Source: Ophiosphaerella korrae | Taxonomy: Eukaryota > Ascomycota > Dothideomycetes > Pleosporales > Phaeosphaeriaceae | Reading direction: 5' to 3' | Length of the DNA: 29,848 nucleotides | NCBI GenBank assembly: GCA_028456385.1 | Contig: JALNQF010000442.1 | Location: 1 to 29,848, forward strand | Made by a program: the position numbers and the translations under genes | The notes under the pieces: model-generated | Told to the model about the DNA's origin: nothing | Seen by the model: only the letters and a program-made list of their open reading frames with translations | The model's database searches: none | Part shown: in pieces, positions 12,456 to 23,729 of the stretch | How positions within the stretch are numbered: the first letter of the stretch is position 1 | Layout of the letters: every line of letters begins with the position of its first letter

Positions 12456-12562
12456 AGGGTTTACCTTCTAAGTATTTGCTCGATACTGCTTACTCCTACG
12501 ACATTAGTAACATCGACCAAAACAAAAAAAAACCCCAAAATAAAACCATAGATCAACCTAAC

Positions 12563-13980
12563 GAGCCAATAGCTGTTATTGGAAGCGGCTGTCGTTTTCC
12601 AGGAGACGTTAATTCAACTTCCCAGCTTTGGGAACTACTTCAGCAGCCAGAAGATCTTCAAATCGAAATCCCAGAATCTCGCTGGAATGCTAAAGCTTTT
12701 TACCACCCAGATAATACGCACCATGGCACCACAAACGTTCTGCATGGCTATTTTCTTTCGGGTGATGCACGCGCCTTTGACGCCTCCTTCTTCCAAATCA
12801 AACCCCATGAGGCCGAATCCATGGATCCACAGCAGCGGCTTCTACTTGAGACAGTATACGACGCTATCAACTCAGCTGGACTAAGATTGGAGGAGCTTAA
12901 AAGGTCAAACACTGCTGCATATGTAGGCATTATGTCGGCTGACTATAGCGACCTTTTATTCCATGATATTGGGTCGGTCCCTAAGTATACCGCGACAGGC
13001 GCTGCTCAAAGTATCATCTCAAACCGTCTGTCCCATTTCCCCGACCGGCACGGTCCAAGTATGACCATCGATACGGCCTGTAGCTCGAGTTTGGTAGCGG
13101 TTCACCAGGCTGTGCAAGCTCTTCGCAATGGCGAATCTACTGTTGCTGTAGCCGCTGGAGCAAACCTTATGTTTGGGCCAAGTATGATCTCTTCGGATAA
13201 GATTTATAATTTGGCTAAACCTTTTAGATCAGTTTATCGTTGAAAGCAAACTCAGTATGCTGTCTCCAACCGGGCGGTGCCATATGTGGGACGCGGCTGC
13301 AGATGGATACGCCCGTGGTGAGGGAATCGCTGCAGTCATACTAAAGACTCTGAAGCAGGCTATTCTTGATGGTGACACAATTGAATGTGTGATCCGCGAG
13401 ACTGGCGTCAATCAAGATGGTCATACACCGGGAATCACAATGCCAAGCCATGCAGCCCAAGAGACCTTGATTCGGGAAACATACGCAAGGGCAAAATTGG
13501 ATCCTAAAGATCCCCACGATCGCTGTCAGTATTTTGAAGCTCACGGAACTGGCAAGTACTGCAAGCTTTAGTACCCAAACGTTTACTAACCTTCATAACG
13601 GCACCCCGGCAGGAGATCCCCAAGAAGCTGAAGCTATCAGTCGTGCTTTCTTTGCAGAAAATACAAGCGAGGTAGACGTCCCATTATATGTGGGCAGTAT
13701 TAAGACTATTATAGGCCACACGGAAGGTACCGCAGGACTAGCGGGCCTGTTGAAAGCATTATTCCACCCAATTTACTTTTCAACCAAGTCAATCCAAAAG
13801 TTGCTCCCTTCTATAGCAATCTTCGAATTGTAACAGAGGCCACCCAATGGCCTGGGCTTTCCAAGGGGAGTATACGGCGAGCTAGTGTAAACTCTTTCGG
13901 TGAGTAAACTGGTTACTTTATCTAAGTCGTTTGGAATACTGACCCTCATGAAGGATTCGGTGGAACTAACCGCCATTTAA
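12563..13980 (+). other. Ketosynthase (KS) domain, four exons, damaged
   Basis: The KS condenses acyl and malonyl units. It opens with EPIAVIGSGCRFPG. The active-site Cys of DTACSSS is codon 13079-13081, and the two catalytic His are at 13542-13544 (HGTG) and 13717-13719 (GHTEG). Intron 1 (13182-13227, GTATGA...TTTAG, branch GCTAAAC) rejoins [11 protein letters not shown] exactly. Intron 2 should start at 13552 (GCAAGT, a GC donor) with branch ACTAAC at 13585-13590, but the expected acceptor at 13598-13600 is ACG. The next AG (13611-13612) stays in frame but removes four residues after HGTG. At 13759 about seven residues expected between GLLKA and IPPNLLF are missing and the frame changes. 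Intron 3 (13900-13953, GTGAGT...AAG) splits NSFG/FGG. The usual TNAH near the end reads TNRH. Confidence 0.9.
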
Positions 13981-14309
13981 TCGTGGAAAACCACCCCCTG
14001 CCTCCTAATGATGAATATCTTAAACTTAGGCAGCCAGTATCGTCAATTACTCCGCTAATGATATCTGCCTATTCAGAGGGTGCGCTAAAGGAAGTCCTGA
14101 GGCGGCTTGTAACATATCTCCAGGTGAACAAAAACACGAATCTTCAAGACCTCACATGGACATTAGCGAATCGGAAGTCACTACTCCCTTGTCGTCGAGT
14201 AGTCCCGGCGTTGGCGATGGATACCTTACTAGCCACCCTTGATGAGATTGATACTATGACGTCATCAATTCCATCCTCTTTGAAACCAAGTGTAGTATCA
14301 AGAAAACCG

Positions 14310-15470
14310 AGCATTCTAGGCATCTTTACGGGCCAAGGTATGATTATGAAAAAACTTCTAACTAAAACACTAATCGATTTCAGGGGCACAATGGCCCACA
14401 ATGGGCAAACGCTTGGTTCAATATTCGGTCAACGCGCACAGGATACTAAGCCAGCTGGATCGGTCTCTTGCTACCCTTCCTGTGGAGGATCGCCCCTCCT
14501 GGTCTATTGTTGATGAATTATATCGCGAAGGAGATTGTTCCAAAGTGAATAAAGCAACATACTCGCAACCTCTCTGCACTGCAGTCCAAACCCTTCTTGT
14601 GGACCTTTTGGCAATTGCTGGAATCCACTTTGAGGCGGTAATTGGACATAGCTCTGGTGAAATTGCTTGTGCATACGCATCAGGATGCATAACCGCAGCA
14701 GAAGCCATACGTATAGCTTATTACCGCGGACTTGCATCTCATTACGCAGCCGGACACACAGGTTCTGCGGGTGCTATGCTCGCGGCTGGAATTACCTATG
14801 AGGATGCGCAAGAACTATGCGACCTTGAAGTGTTTCAGGGCAGGATATGTGTTGCTGCCTGTAACGCTGCTGACAGTATTACTCTTTCTGGGGATGTTGA
14901 ATCAATACACCTTGCTAAAGAAGTACTGGAGGAAGAAAACAAATTTGTCAGAATTTTGAGGGTAGACAAAGCGTATCATTCCCACCATATGATTCACTGC
15001 GCCCTTCCATATAGTCGTTGGATGAGTGCTTGTGGCATTGGCCAGAAGCGCTCCAAACATACGACGAGCAAGTGGTATTCCTCCGTATCGCCTGGAACCA
15101 TCATGACACCTCATACAACTACCGCGAGCTACTGGAAGGAAAATATGGTGGCGCCAGTATACTTCCACCAAGCGCTTGATGCCCTGCTGAAGGCCTCCGA
15201 TTCCTTTGACGTAGCTATCGAGGTTGGACCTCATCCCGCGTTGAAAAGTCCTGCTACAGATACAATGCAGAATAGCGCTGGACATGAAATACTGTATGTT
15301 TCTTGTCTCTCTCGGGGCGTTCATAATGTCCATGCTTTCAGCTCCACAATTGGACTTTTATGGAAATACTTCGGGTTCAATTCGGTAGACTTTAGCGCTC
15401 TGGAGGCTTTCATGTCGCCCAGCACACCTTCAACCACGTTTTTGAAAGATCTCCCAACATATCCTTGGGA
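14310..15470 (+). other. Acyltransferase (AT) domain
   Basis: This domain loads malonyl-CoA extender units onto the ACP. It begins with ILGIFTGQG. Intron 4 (14338-14383, GTATGA...TTTCAG, with CTAAC-type branch sites) sits inside this motif and splicing restores FTGQGAQWPTMG. The catalytic Ser of GHSSGE is codon 14650-14652. AYHSHHM follows at about 14970-14990, and the domain closes with YPWDHSRIYW. No lesion is visible inside it. Confidence 0.9.
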
Positions 15471-15531
15471 TCACTCTCGTATATATTGGTTCGAGCCTCG
15501 CTTGACCAAAGCATACCTTCGACGTCAAGAA

Positions 15532-16440
15532 AGTACCCATCCTCTTTTAGGTACACTCGGGCCTCATAGCACGCCTCAGAATTTGCAATGGGGCAATAAA
15601 CTAATCCCTACGGAGATTCCTTGGTTAGATGGTCATAGACTGCAAGGACAGATGGTATTTCCAGCAGCAGCGTACGTCGTGATGGCATTGGAAGCTGCAT
15701 TATTTGTCGCAAGAGACCGACCTGTAGCGCTGATCGAGATCACGGATTTTATCATTGGAAAAGCCATCACTTTCGACAACGAGGACGATTCGGTCGAAAT
15801 TTCAAGTACAATGAGTGTTGATCTCATTGGAAGTTCAAATGCCACTTGTATAGAAATGACATTTGGTTGCGATTCTTCACTATCTAAGGAAGCCTCTCTG
15901 TCAAGGTCTGCTGGTGGTCGAATTCTGCTCACATTTGGCGAGCCAACCGAAACAGGTCTACCGTATGCCGAGGATGAGAAACCTCATCTATCTAAAGTCA
16001 AACTTGACAGTTTCTATCAAGAGCTTTCAGCTATTGGTTACGGATACACTAACGATTTTCGTGGTCTCATCGACCTGAGACGTACAGCCAACAGTTCGGC
16101 AGGCCTGCTTAAATTACCTGAAAATATTGATAGAGCTAGCGAGTTTATAATCCACCCGGCTCCCCTGGATGTAGCCTTCCAAGCTTTCATTGCCGCATTT
16201 TGCGTACCAGGAGACGGAAGACTGTGGTCTATCCACGTTCCAACATCTATTGGGCGACTGGCATTGAATCCAATGCTGTGCCGCCTTGCGCAACAATCGG
16301 GTGAGCCATTAGAATTCTTGTCAAGCGTCTCTAAAGAAGGATCCCTGAAGCCCATAAGCGGGAATATCGAGATCTTCATGCATGAAAAAAGACACACAGT
16401 TATCCAAATTGAGCAACTCAGTTTCCAGCCTCTCAGTGCT
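15532..16440 (+). other. Dehydratase (DH) domain
   Basis: This domain removes water from the beta-hydroxyacyl intermediate. The N-terminal half starts with HPLLG, and the catalytic His in WLDGH is codon 15634-15636. The C-terminal hot-dog half carries HPAPLDVAFQA, whose catalytic Asp is codon 16168-16170. Both active-site residues are present and the frame is open throughout. Confidence 0.88.
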
Positions 16441-16799
16441 CCAAGCCCGTTGGATGACACGATTCCATTCTCGGAATGGGTATGGGGTCCACTCGACCCT
16501 GACGTCATTCTTAAAGACGAGAAATTACGAGGGTACGATGAAGAGAAAGCTGCTGTATTGACAATGGAGAGGATGACATATTTTTATGTCAAAAGAGTGT
16601 TGTGTGAGATCTCAGAGGCCGACCGCCAATATCTTTTGCCTCATATCCAGCACATGCTGAATTGGGCGGACCATATGTTGGCGGATGTTTCCCATGGGAG
16701 ACATCGTTTCTACATTCCCGAGTGGGATTCCGATTCTAACGAGATTATCAATAGCGAAGCCGATCGCTTTAATAGGGCTGACGTTTCAATGCTCAAGCG

Positions 16800-17510
16800 C
16801 ATTGGGGAAAACATACTACAAATTGCCAGGGATGAATTGAATGTCCTCGAAATAATGACAGAAGGTAGTCTCCTGACAAGATTCTATAAAGAGGCTATTG
16901 GCTTCTGGCGATCGTATTATTACATGTCTATTGTGGTGGGCCAGATTAGCCATCGCCATCCAAATCTTGACATCCTTGAAGTTGGAGCTGGCACTGGCAA
17001 TTGTACTCAAGCTATATTGCCTGCGCTTGGCACCGCTTACAACAGCTACACCTTTACTGACGTATCATTTGGATTCTTAGAGGAAGCTAAGGCAACATTC
17101 TCATCGCATGGGGATCGAGTAAGCTACAAAATTCTTGATATTAGCCGTCCCGTGGCGGGTCAAGGTTTCAAAGATCACTCCTACGATATGATCATCGCTT
17201 CAAACGTCTTACATGCTACTCCTAGCATCTTAGATACTCTCAAAAATTGCAGGCAGCTCCTTCGTCCGGGTGGCTATATAATTCTACTCGAATTCACATC
17301 TCTATCTTCTCAATGGCATAACTGGGGAGGACTCATCTTTGGAACGCTTCCGGGTTGGTGGGAAGGCGTTCAAGATGGAAGATCTCTAGGGCCTACTATT
17401 TCGCTCCATGAATGGGAAGTGGCTCTCAAACAAACTGGTTTTTCGGCTATTGAATCACAGACCGAGCTGAACGATGAGCTTACACTACCTTGCACTGTGT
17501 TTTCTGCTCG
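16800..17510 (+). other. C-methyltransferase (MT) domain
   Basis: This SAM-dependent domain would add alpha-methyl branches to the polyketide. The SAM-binding motif reads LEVGAGTGNCTQ, starting at about 16975. ASNVLHAT and LRPGGYIILLE follow at about 17200-17290, the normal order and spacing for fungal PKS MT domains. The glycine-rich loop is intact, so the domain itself looks functional by sequence. Confidence 0.88.
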
Positions 17511-17559
17511 TGCAATAAGCCCAGCGTTCAACAACCTTCGAAGCCCACTAGCAAATGCC

Positions 17560-18990
17560 GATGATGCAGCGACGAGCTGCCCGGTTGTTGTCATCGGTGG
17601 TCGCGAAGCGGCCTCTGCTCGTATTCTAATGGACCTCCGGACAAGACTTTCTCACCGCAATTTTTTGGTTATTCCTAATTTCTCGAACATGATGAAGCAC
17701 AAAATACCTAAAGGATGCTCTTTTGTTGTCCTCTCTGAGTTAGATAGAGAGCTCTTTACTGGTCTAGACGGAGGTTCCCTCGAAGGAATTAAGAATATGC
17801 TACTTCTAGCCAAGAGAATCATTTGGCTGACTGAGAGTGCGTACGACACCAATTCGACTCAATTCATGGCTACAGGAATGTTTCGCACTCTTCGACTTGA
17901 GTATCCCGAATGCCACATACAGTTCATTGATCTAGAACATGCCATCGAGGCGGATACAGCAGCGATTATTCGATCACTGCTAAGCCTTGAGGTATACTCT
18001 GAGTTGGCATTGAAAGAGATCCTCTGGACCGTGGAGCCGGAGCTTCGACTCAAACAAGGCAGATTCTATATTCCGAGGCTAAAAAAAGACGACGCTCGAA
18101 ACGATCGATATAACTCTAATCGCCGAAGAATTACTAAAACCGCCCCTATTGATTCGATGAATCTTTGTTTGCGGAGGACCCAAAAGTCCTGGGAGTTGTT
18201 AAATACCTGTCGGCCTTTTCGAAACATGGTCCTCGGAATTGAACACGTCAAGGTCTCTGTCCGCTATTCTTTACCAAAGGCAATTAGAATTGGGGGAAGT
18301 GGTTATTACTTCCTGCTATTTGGTTCCCGCATTGATGACAATCACCCGGTGATTGCTCTTTCAGAAGTAAATGCGTCGGAGATAATGGTGCCTTCTAACT
18401 TTGCAACATCATCATCTGCAGAAGATGCGCCGAACCATTTGATAAAATTAGCGACAGAAATTGTGGCTAAAACAATATTATCATCGGCCTCCAAGGGTGA
18501 AGTGGTCCTAATTTATGAACCCCATCTGGACTTGGCCGTTTCATTATCACGTCAAGCTAAGATCAGGAACATTTGCGTCCGTTTCATCACGACTAGATTC
18601 GGGGTGGCCATAAAAGATGAACAATGGGTATACTTGCATCAAAAGGCATCAACGGCAAGCTTGAAGTCCATGTTCTCAGATGGTGTCAGTACATTCTATA
18701 ACATGTCCGAAGACGCTACTCAGCGAAGCTTTATATCTCGAATAAAAGCATTCTCTACCCCGTGGTTGCCAATTTCTCGACCATACTAGTCTCATCCAAG
18801 ATGAAGGGTTTAGATTGACGGACCACCCCGGGTTTTCACTTCAATTTCTCATTGAGTCTTTGAAAGGAGAATTGAAAAACTTGGAAAATAGTCCGTTATT
18901 GATGGGCTTGATCGACTTCACAGCAGTACCCTCTGAATCGCATGAGAATCTAAACACAATCATTGATTGGTGTCAAGATGCAGTGGTCGA
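17560..18990 (+). other. Inactive ER / structural KR linker region
   Basis: The segment between MT and KR is long enough for the degenerate enoyl-reductase and structural KR half found in PKS-NRPS enzymes that depend on a separate trans-ER. I see no NADPH-binding ER motif. The frame changes by +1 between 18746 and 18757: frame 1 ends at a TAG at 18787-18789, whereas the next frame carries the expected LPRGCQFL-type continuation. Substrate or partner docking cannot be judged. Confidence 0.65.
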
Positions 18991-19019
18991 AAGCAGAATC
19001 TTGCCTATTGACTGTACAG

Positions 19020-19720
19020 GGCTTTTCGAGAACAATAAAACTTACATCCTTGTTGGTTTAGCTGGTGATCTAGGGCGCTCTCTTTGTGATTGGATGGTCA
19101 ATCATGGTGCTAAACACATTGTGCTTCTTAGCCGAAATCCTCAAATCGACTCTAGATGGTTCGAGGCATTAGAAACGAAAGGGGCCATGGTAGAGGCCTG
19201 CTCTATGGACGTTTCCGTGAAAGATTCGGTATTCTCAATACTGAGATCTATCGAGAGCCGTCTCCTCCAATTGCTGGTGTTGCTCATGGACCACTTGTTC
19301 TTCAGGATGCAATGTTTCAAAACATGGACCTGGAGACTATTGAAATGGTTCTTGAACCAAAAGTACGGGGAAGCATGAACTTGGAAGAGTACTTTGGGGA
19401 GCGCGACCTCGATTTTTTCGTTTACTTTTCGTCGTTGGTGACGACCACGGGTAACCAGGGACAAAGTAACTATACAGCGGCCAATGCTTTTCTCGCCTCC
19501 GCTGCGGCAAGTCGTCGAAGGCGAGGGCTGACTGCTTCATGCATTAATATTAGCGCCATTTATGGAGCTGGGTTTGTTTCTCGTGCGAGCCGAGATTCGG
19601 ACTACACTGTCAGTAAACTTATGTTCGTGCCCATTTCCGAGCAGGATTTCCATCAGCAGTTTGCCGAGGCAGTAGTGGCCGGACAGGTCTCGAACAACTC
19701 GTCATTTGAAATTACCGTCG
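19020..19720 (+). other. Ketoreductase (KR) domain with internal frameshift
   Basis: This domain reduces the beta-keto group with NADPH. The nucleotide-binding motif reads ILVGLAGDLGRSL at about 19045-19083. A -1 frameshift falls at about 19256-19268, between the MDVSVKDS strand and PPIAGVAHG, probably one base lost in CCGTCTCCTCC. Beyond it are the catalytic Ser of FVYFSS and the Tyr of SNYTAAN (codon 19471-19473). Apart from the shift, the active site is complete. Confidence 0.87.
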
Positions 19721-19879
19721 GGCCGCCCTTTATGGACCCAATCAACCGCGAGCATATTGATTTTATCGATGACCCCCGCTTAGCTTTTTTCGTGTCGTCC
19801 CGGCGTAATATTTCCGTCGCAGATAGCCAAGGAGATCGTGGGCCACTCCTGTTGAGAGTCCAAACTGCGAACAGCCAGA

Positions 19880-20115
19880 AAGAAGCCGAGTGCATAATTC
19901 AAGAGGCCACTGCCAAAAAACTACGAGTTTCTCTACAGATGGCAGCAGACGATGCGATAGACGTCAGCGGCCCTTTAGTTGATCAAGGTGTTGATTCACT
20001 CGTAGCTGTCACACTCCGCACATGGTTCTCAAAAGAATTGAATATCGACATTCCCGTCTTAAAAATACTAGGAGGCGCTTCCATAGCCGATCTTTCTAGT
20101 GATGTTACCAAAAAA
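19880..20115 (+). other. Acyl carrier protein (ACP) domain
   Basis: This domain carries the growing polyketide on a phosphopantetheine arm. LVDQGVDSLVAV matches the carrier-protein consensus, with the modified Ser at codon 19996-19998. A linker rich in acidic, Ser and Thr residues follows to about 20340, as is usual between the PKS and NRPS halves. Confidence 0.88.
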
Positions 20116-20339
20116 CTTCTCATCGATTCTACGCTTTATCAGGCATCCAGTACAACGGCCAAAATTTCCGAATCAAATGAAGACATTGCCGCCCCCGGGT
20201 CAGCGTTCTCCCTTAACCAAAAACCCGACACAGGCGAGGATTTTACCGAACAAGCATTAGAACCCTTGATTGGAGCTCATGAAGACCATATACAGCTTAT
20301 GTGTGATGTAACTTCACAAAATGAGGACAAGGAGCAACC

Positions 20340-21680
20340 CCTAGAGAGAACTATAAGAATGTCCTATGGCCAGACCGGGATGTGGTTCCTGAAAGACATT
20401 GCATCAGATCCCACTACGTTCAATGTCACTTTAGGAATGTGGCTAGACGGAAATATTGATGTTGACCGGTTTTCTAGAGCCGTTCAAGCTTTGGGCCAAC
20501 GACATGAAATATTTCGCACTTGTTTTTTCGGTGCCGACGGCACCAAAGAAGACCCGTTACAAGGAATTATGCGACAGTCACACTTACGCCTCGAACATGT
20601 GTTGTGTCAGGATAAAGGTGAAGCCATAGATGCATATTATAAGCTCCATAACCATGTCCACGATTTGGAACGTGGACATACCATACGGATGGTGCTTTTC
20701 TCCTGGGCCCAAGACTCTCATTATTTTGCGGTGGCAGTGCATCATATCATCAGCGACGGGTGGAGTGGAATGAACATGGTAAACGAGTTGCACACAATCT
20801 ACAATAATCAGCGTCTCCCGACTCTGCAACAATACGCAGAATATTCTAATAGGCAATGGCGGGAGTATGAATCCGGCGCTATGAGCGCTGATATACAGTT
20901 TTGGAGACACCAGCTTTCTCCCCTTCCCCCGGTGCTCCCGCTATTGCCACTTGCATTGCGAGAATCTCGCCCGCATACCCTGGCATGGGATTCCTTCGAG
21001 ATTAATACAAGGCTCCCCCCCATGGTAGCTGCACGAATCAGGGATAGGAGTCGAAAGCATAAAGCTCAAGCCATGCATTTCTATATGGTAAGGACCGAAG
21101 CGAGTACTTCTATAGATTATGACCTAATTTCATTCTAGGCTGCCTACTATGTTCTTTTGGCTCGTTTGACTAACACCAATGACCTTTGTCTTGGCCTTAC
21201 CGAAGCCAATCGTAACAGTGACAACGATGTCCATTCTATGGGACTTTTTATCAACCTACTCCCAATTCGCCTCACTTATAACTCTAATCAGACTTTTTCA
21301 GAAGCCATCCTTCATGCACGGGATCAGTCTCGTAAAGCGGTGCTACACTCGAAATTGCCATTCGAAATGCTGCTGAAGGAGCTAAATGTTCCGCGAAACG
21401 CGAGCAATACGCCCCTTTTCCAGGCTTGTTTCGATTACAAGCAGGGACAGAGCGAGAGTGGAAATATTGGACCGGCTAAAATCACTGCGGTCGATATGCC
21501 GACGGGCAAAACCGGCCATGACATCACATTCGAGGTGGTAGGTGATCAAGTGCCAACGCTGTCACTCAGACAAACACTAACCAGACTCGCGTGTATAGGT
21601 TGAGGATCATACAAGAGATGACCCTCTAATAAATGTCAAGGTCCAAAAGGGCATCTATGATGAGCCTGCTACTGTGGCTC
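20340..21680 (+). other. NRPS condensation (C) domain
   Basis: This domain forms the amide bond between the ACP-bound polyketide and the PCP-bound amino acid. It starts with MSYGQTGMWFL. The catalytic HHIISDG (HHxxxDG) has its second His at codon 20743-20745. Intron 5 (21088-21138, GTAAGG...TCTAG, phase 0) joins MHFYM to AAYYVLLARL. Intron 6 (21538-21598, GTAGGT...TATAG, branch CACTAACC) joins DITFEV to VEDHTRDDPL and changes the genomic frame legitimately. No lesion is visible. Confidence 0.9.
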
Positions 21681-21759
21681 TCTTAAAGTGCTATGTTAAT
21701 ATTTTGACCGTATTTTCTAGAAATCAGGCACTTCGCTTGAGCGAGCCAAAACTGTTTGC

Positions 21760-23350
21760 TAAAAATGACGTACAGGAGGCTACTCGACTAGGTCATGGTA
21801 TACAGTGCGACTTCAAGGTTACCACGACACTGATTGAAAAGATTGATGATTTAGGGGCAGACAACCCCACCGCCATCGCTCTTTGGGGCCTAAATTGTAG
21901 CATGTCCCGTGCCAAAATGCTGCGCCGTTCCAGGAACATAGCCGCTTGTCTTCTTGATATGGATGTAGCACCACAAGAAGTCGTAGGTGTCATACAAACG
22001 GCTCACCCAGATCGTATCTGCTCCATGCTGGCTATCATGCGCATCGGTGCAATATATGCACCCCTGGATGAAACCTGGCCCCCTAGCCGGTTAGACAAAG
22101 TTTTGAAAAATTGTCAGCCAAAGGTGATTCTACATGATGAAGTACTTACGGAAACCAACTCGGCAGTGCTTCGGGAGTATCATTTGCGAAACGTCAACGA
22201 TATCCTGGACGTGAATAGAAGTGTCCCTTGTAGGGCTAAACCCAGCGAGGCCGCCGTTCTGCTTCACACTAGCGGTACTACTGGAAAACCAAAAGGATTA
22301 TTGGTGTCGCATGCGGGCCTAGCGAATAATGTCCTGGGTTATTGCTTGCAAACCGGGTTAACAGCAGTAAAAACACTACAACAAAGCCCCTTCACATTTG
22401 ATTTTTCTCTCCATCAGATTTTTATTGGACTTGCATTGGGAGGAGGGTTGTATGTTGTCCCACCTCATCTGCGACGAGATTCGCTTGCAGTTACCGAAAT
22501 CATTATGTCACAAGGAATCGAATATACTGCAGGCACTCCTTCGGAGTACAGCAGCTGGCTCTCAGTCGGACTTGGCAATCTCCGAAGGGCGGCAAACTGG
22601 AAGTACGGAATCACAGGTGCCGAAGTGCTACCGTATTCTGTAGTGCAGCAACTCCGTGCGCTAGAGCTGAAACCGTTCAAGATCTTTTCTCTCTATGGTC
22701 CTGCAGAAATTAGTATATTCTCAGCGTGCCATGAGGTCACCTACGAAGAACAACCAGACAGGATACAATTAGGGAAAAGCTTGCCGAATTATGCGCACTA
22801 TGTTGTCGACGAAGACCTCAATCCTGTACCGGTAAATTGGCCTGGCGAGATCTTGATAGGTGGACCATGTGTTAGTCTGGGATATCTCGGAGAACCCGAC
22901 TTGAACAAGCGTCAATTCATCTCAGATCATCTTGCGACTCCGGAACTAACAGCTATGGGACATACAGTTCTCTTCCGCAGTGGAGATCGAGGACGATTGA
23001 CCAATGATGGGATCTTATATTTCGACGGACGTATTAGCGAAAGTACTCAAATCAAACTAAGAGGCTTCCGCATAGAGCTTACTGACATTGAAAATTCCCT
23101 AATTGCAGCTTCACAAGAGGCGCTTTCCGGGGCTGTAGTATCTCAACGGGGAACCTCCACAAAACGATTCCTAGTGGCACATGTATTATTCAAGAAAGAT
23201 TACCCCCCCTCGCAACGCCGGAGCAAAATGCAACAATTAATTCGCGAACTCGCTGTACCTAGCTACATGCGTCCGGCATTGATATTCGAGCTTGAGTCCC
23301 TTCCGCTGACCGAACATGACAAGATCAACCGCAAAGCAATAAGTGAATTA
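21760..23350 (+). other. NRPS adenylation (A) domain
   Basis: This domain activates one amino acid as its adenylate. The core A3 motif TSGTTGKPKG is at 22268-22297, A5 appears as SLYGPAE, A7 as FRSGDRGR and A10 with its lysine as KINRK. Aligning by eye to GrsA (FDFSLHQIF, TPSEY, GITGAE, LYGPAEISIF) gives a tentative pocket code D-F-H-S-G-T-L-I-F-K. I do not assign a substrate from it. The frame is open throughout. Confidence 0.88.
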
Positions 23351-23379
23351 GCGTTGCCCAGTGCGCTAGTAACTAAGAT

Positions 23380-23640
23380 GATGGCATCTTCTCTTACTGA
23401 TTTTGAGAGAAAAAGTTGGAACCTTTGGTGTGAAGTGCTACCTGAAGATGCCACTCAGTCGATTGTGCCCTCCTCGGTAACTGACTTTATGGCATGCGGA
23501 GGAAATTCGCTGTTAATGGTCCCGCTACAACGACTACTTCAAATGAGGTTGCAATCAACTGTACGAATAATGGATCTTTTTAGCGGAAGCACACTTGGTG
23601 ACATGGCTATAAGTTGCGCTAAAGCTACAAAACCGGCCGA
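23380..23640 (+). other. Peptidyl carrier protein (PCP) domain
   Basis: This domain holds the activated amino acid and then the aminoacyl-polyketide. ACGGNSLLMV gives the standard GGxS site, with the modified Ser at codon 23507-23509. Confidence 0.88.
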
Positions 23641-23729
23641 CATCAACTGGGAAGCTGAAATCGAGCTTGATCTGACAGAAATCACCAAATTCTCGGAAAG
23701 TATATATGATTTACCTCATCCCGCACCAG

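Noticed and set aside
12476..12547. Using TTG at 12476 as start of the PKS-NRPS protein
   Set aside because: TTG is not an efficient start in fungi, and the 24 extra residues are not part of a KS domain. The mutated ATG at 12548 fits better.
13182..13227. Stop in the KS frame at about 13240 as a nonsense mutation
   Set aside because: A 46-nt GT-AG intron restores [11 protein letters not shown] perfectly, so the stop is read only if the intron is retained.
21538..21598. Frame change between the C and A domains as a frameshift
   Set aside because: A GT-AG intron with branch CACTAACC joins the two frames exactly at conserved sequence, so this is normal splicing.
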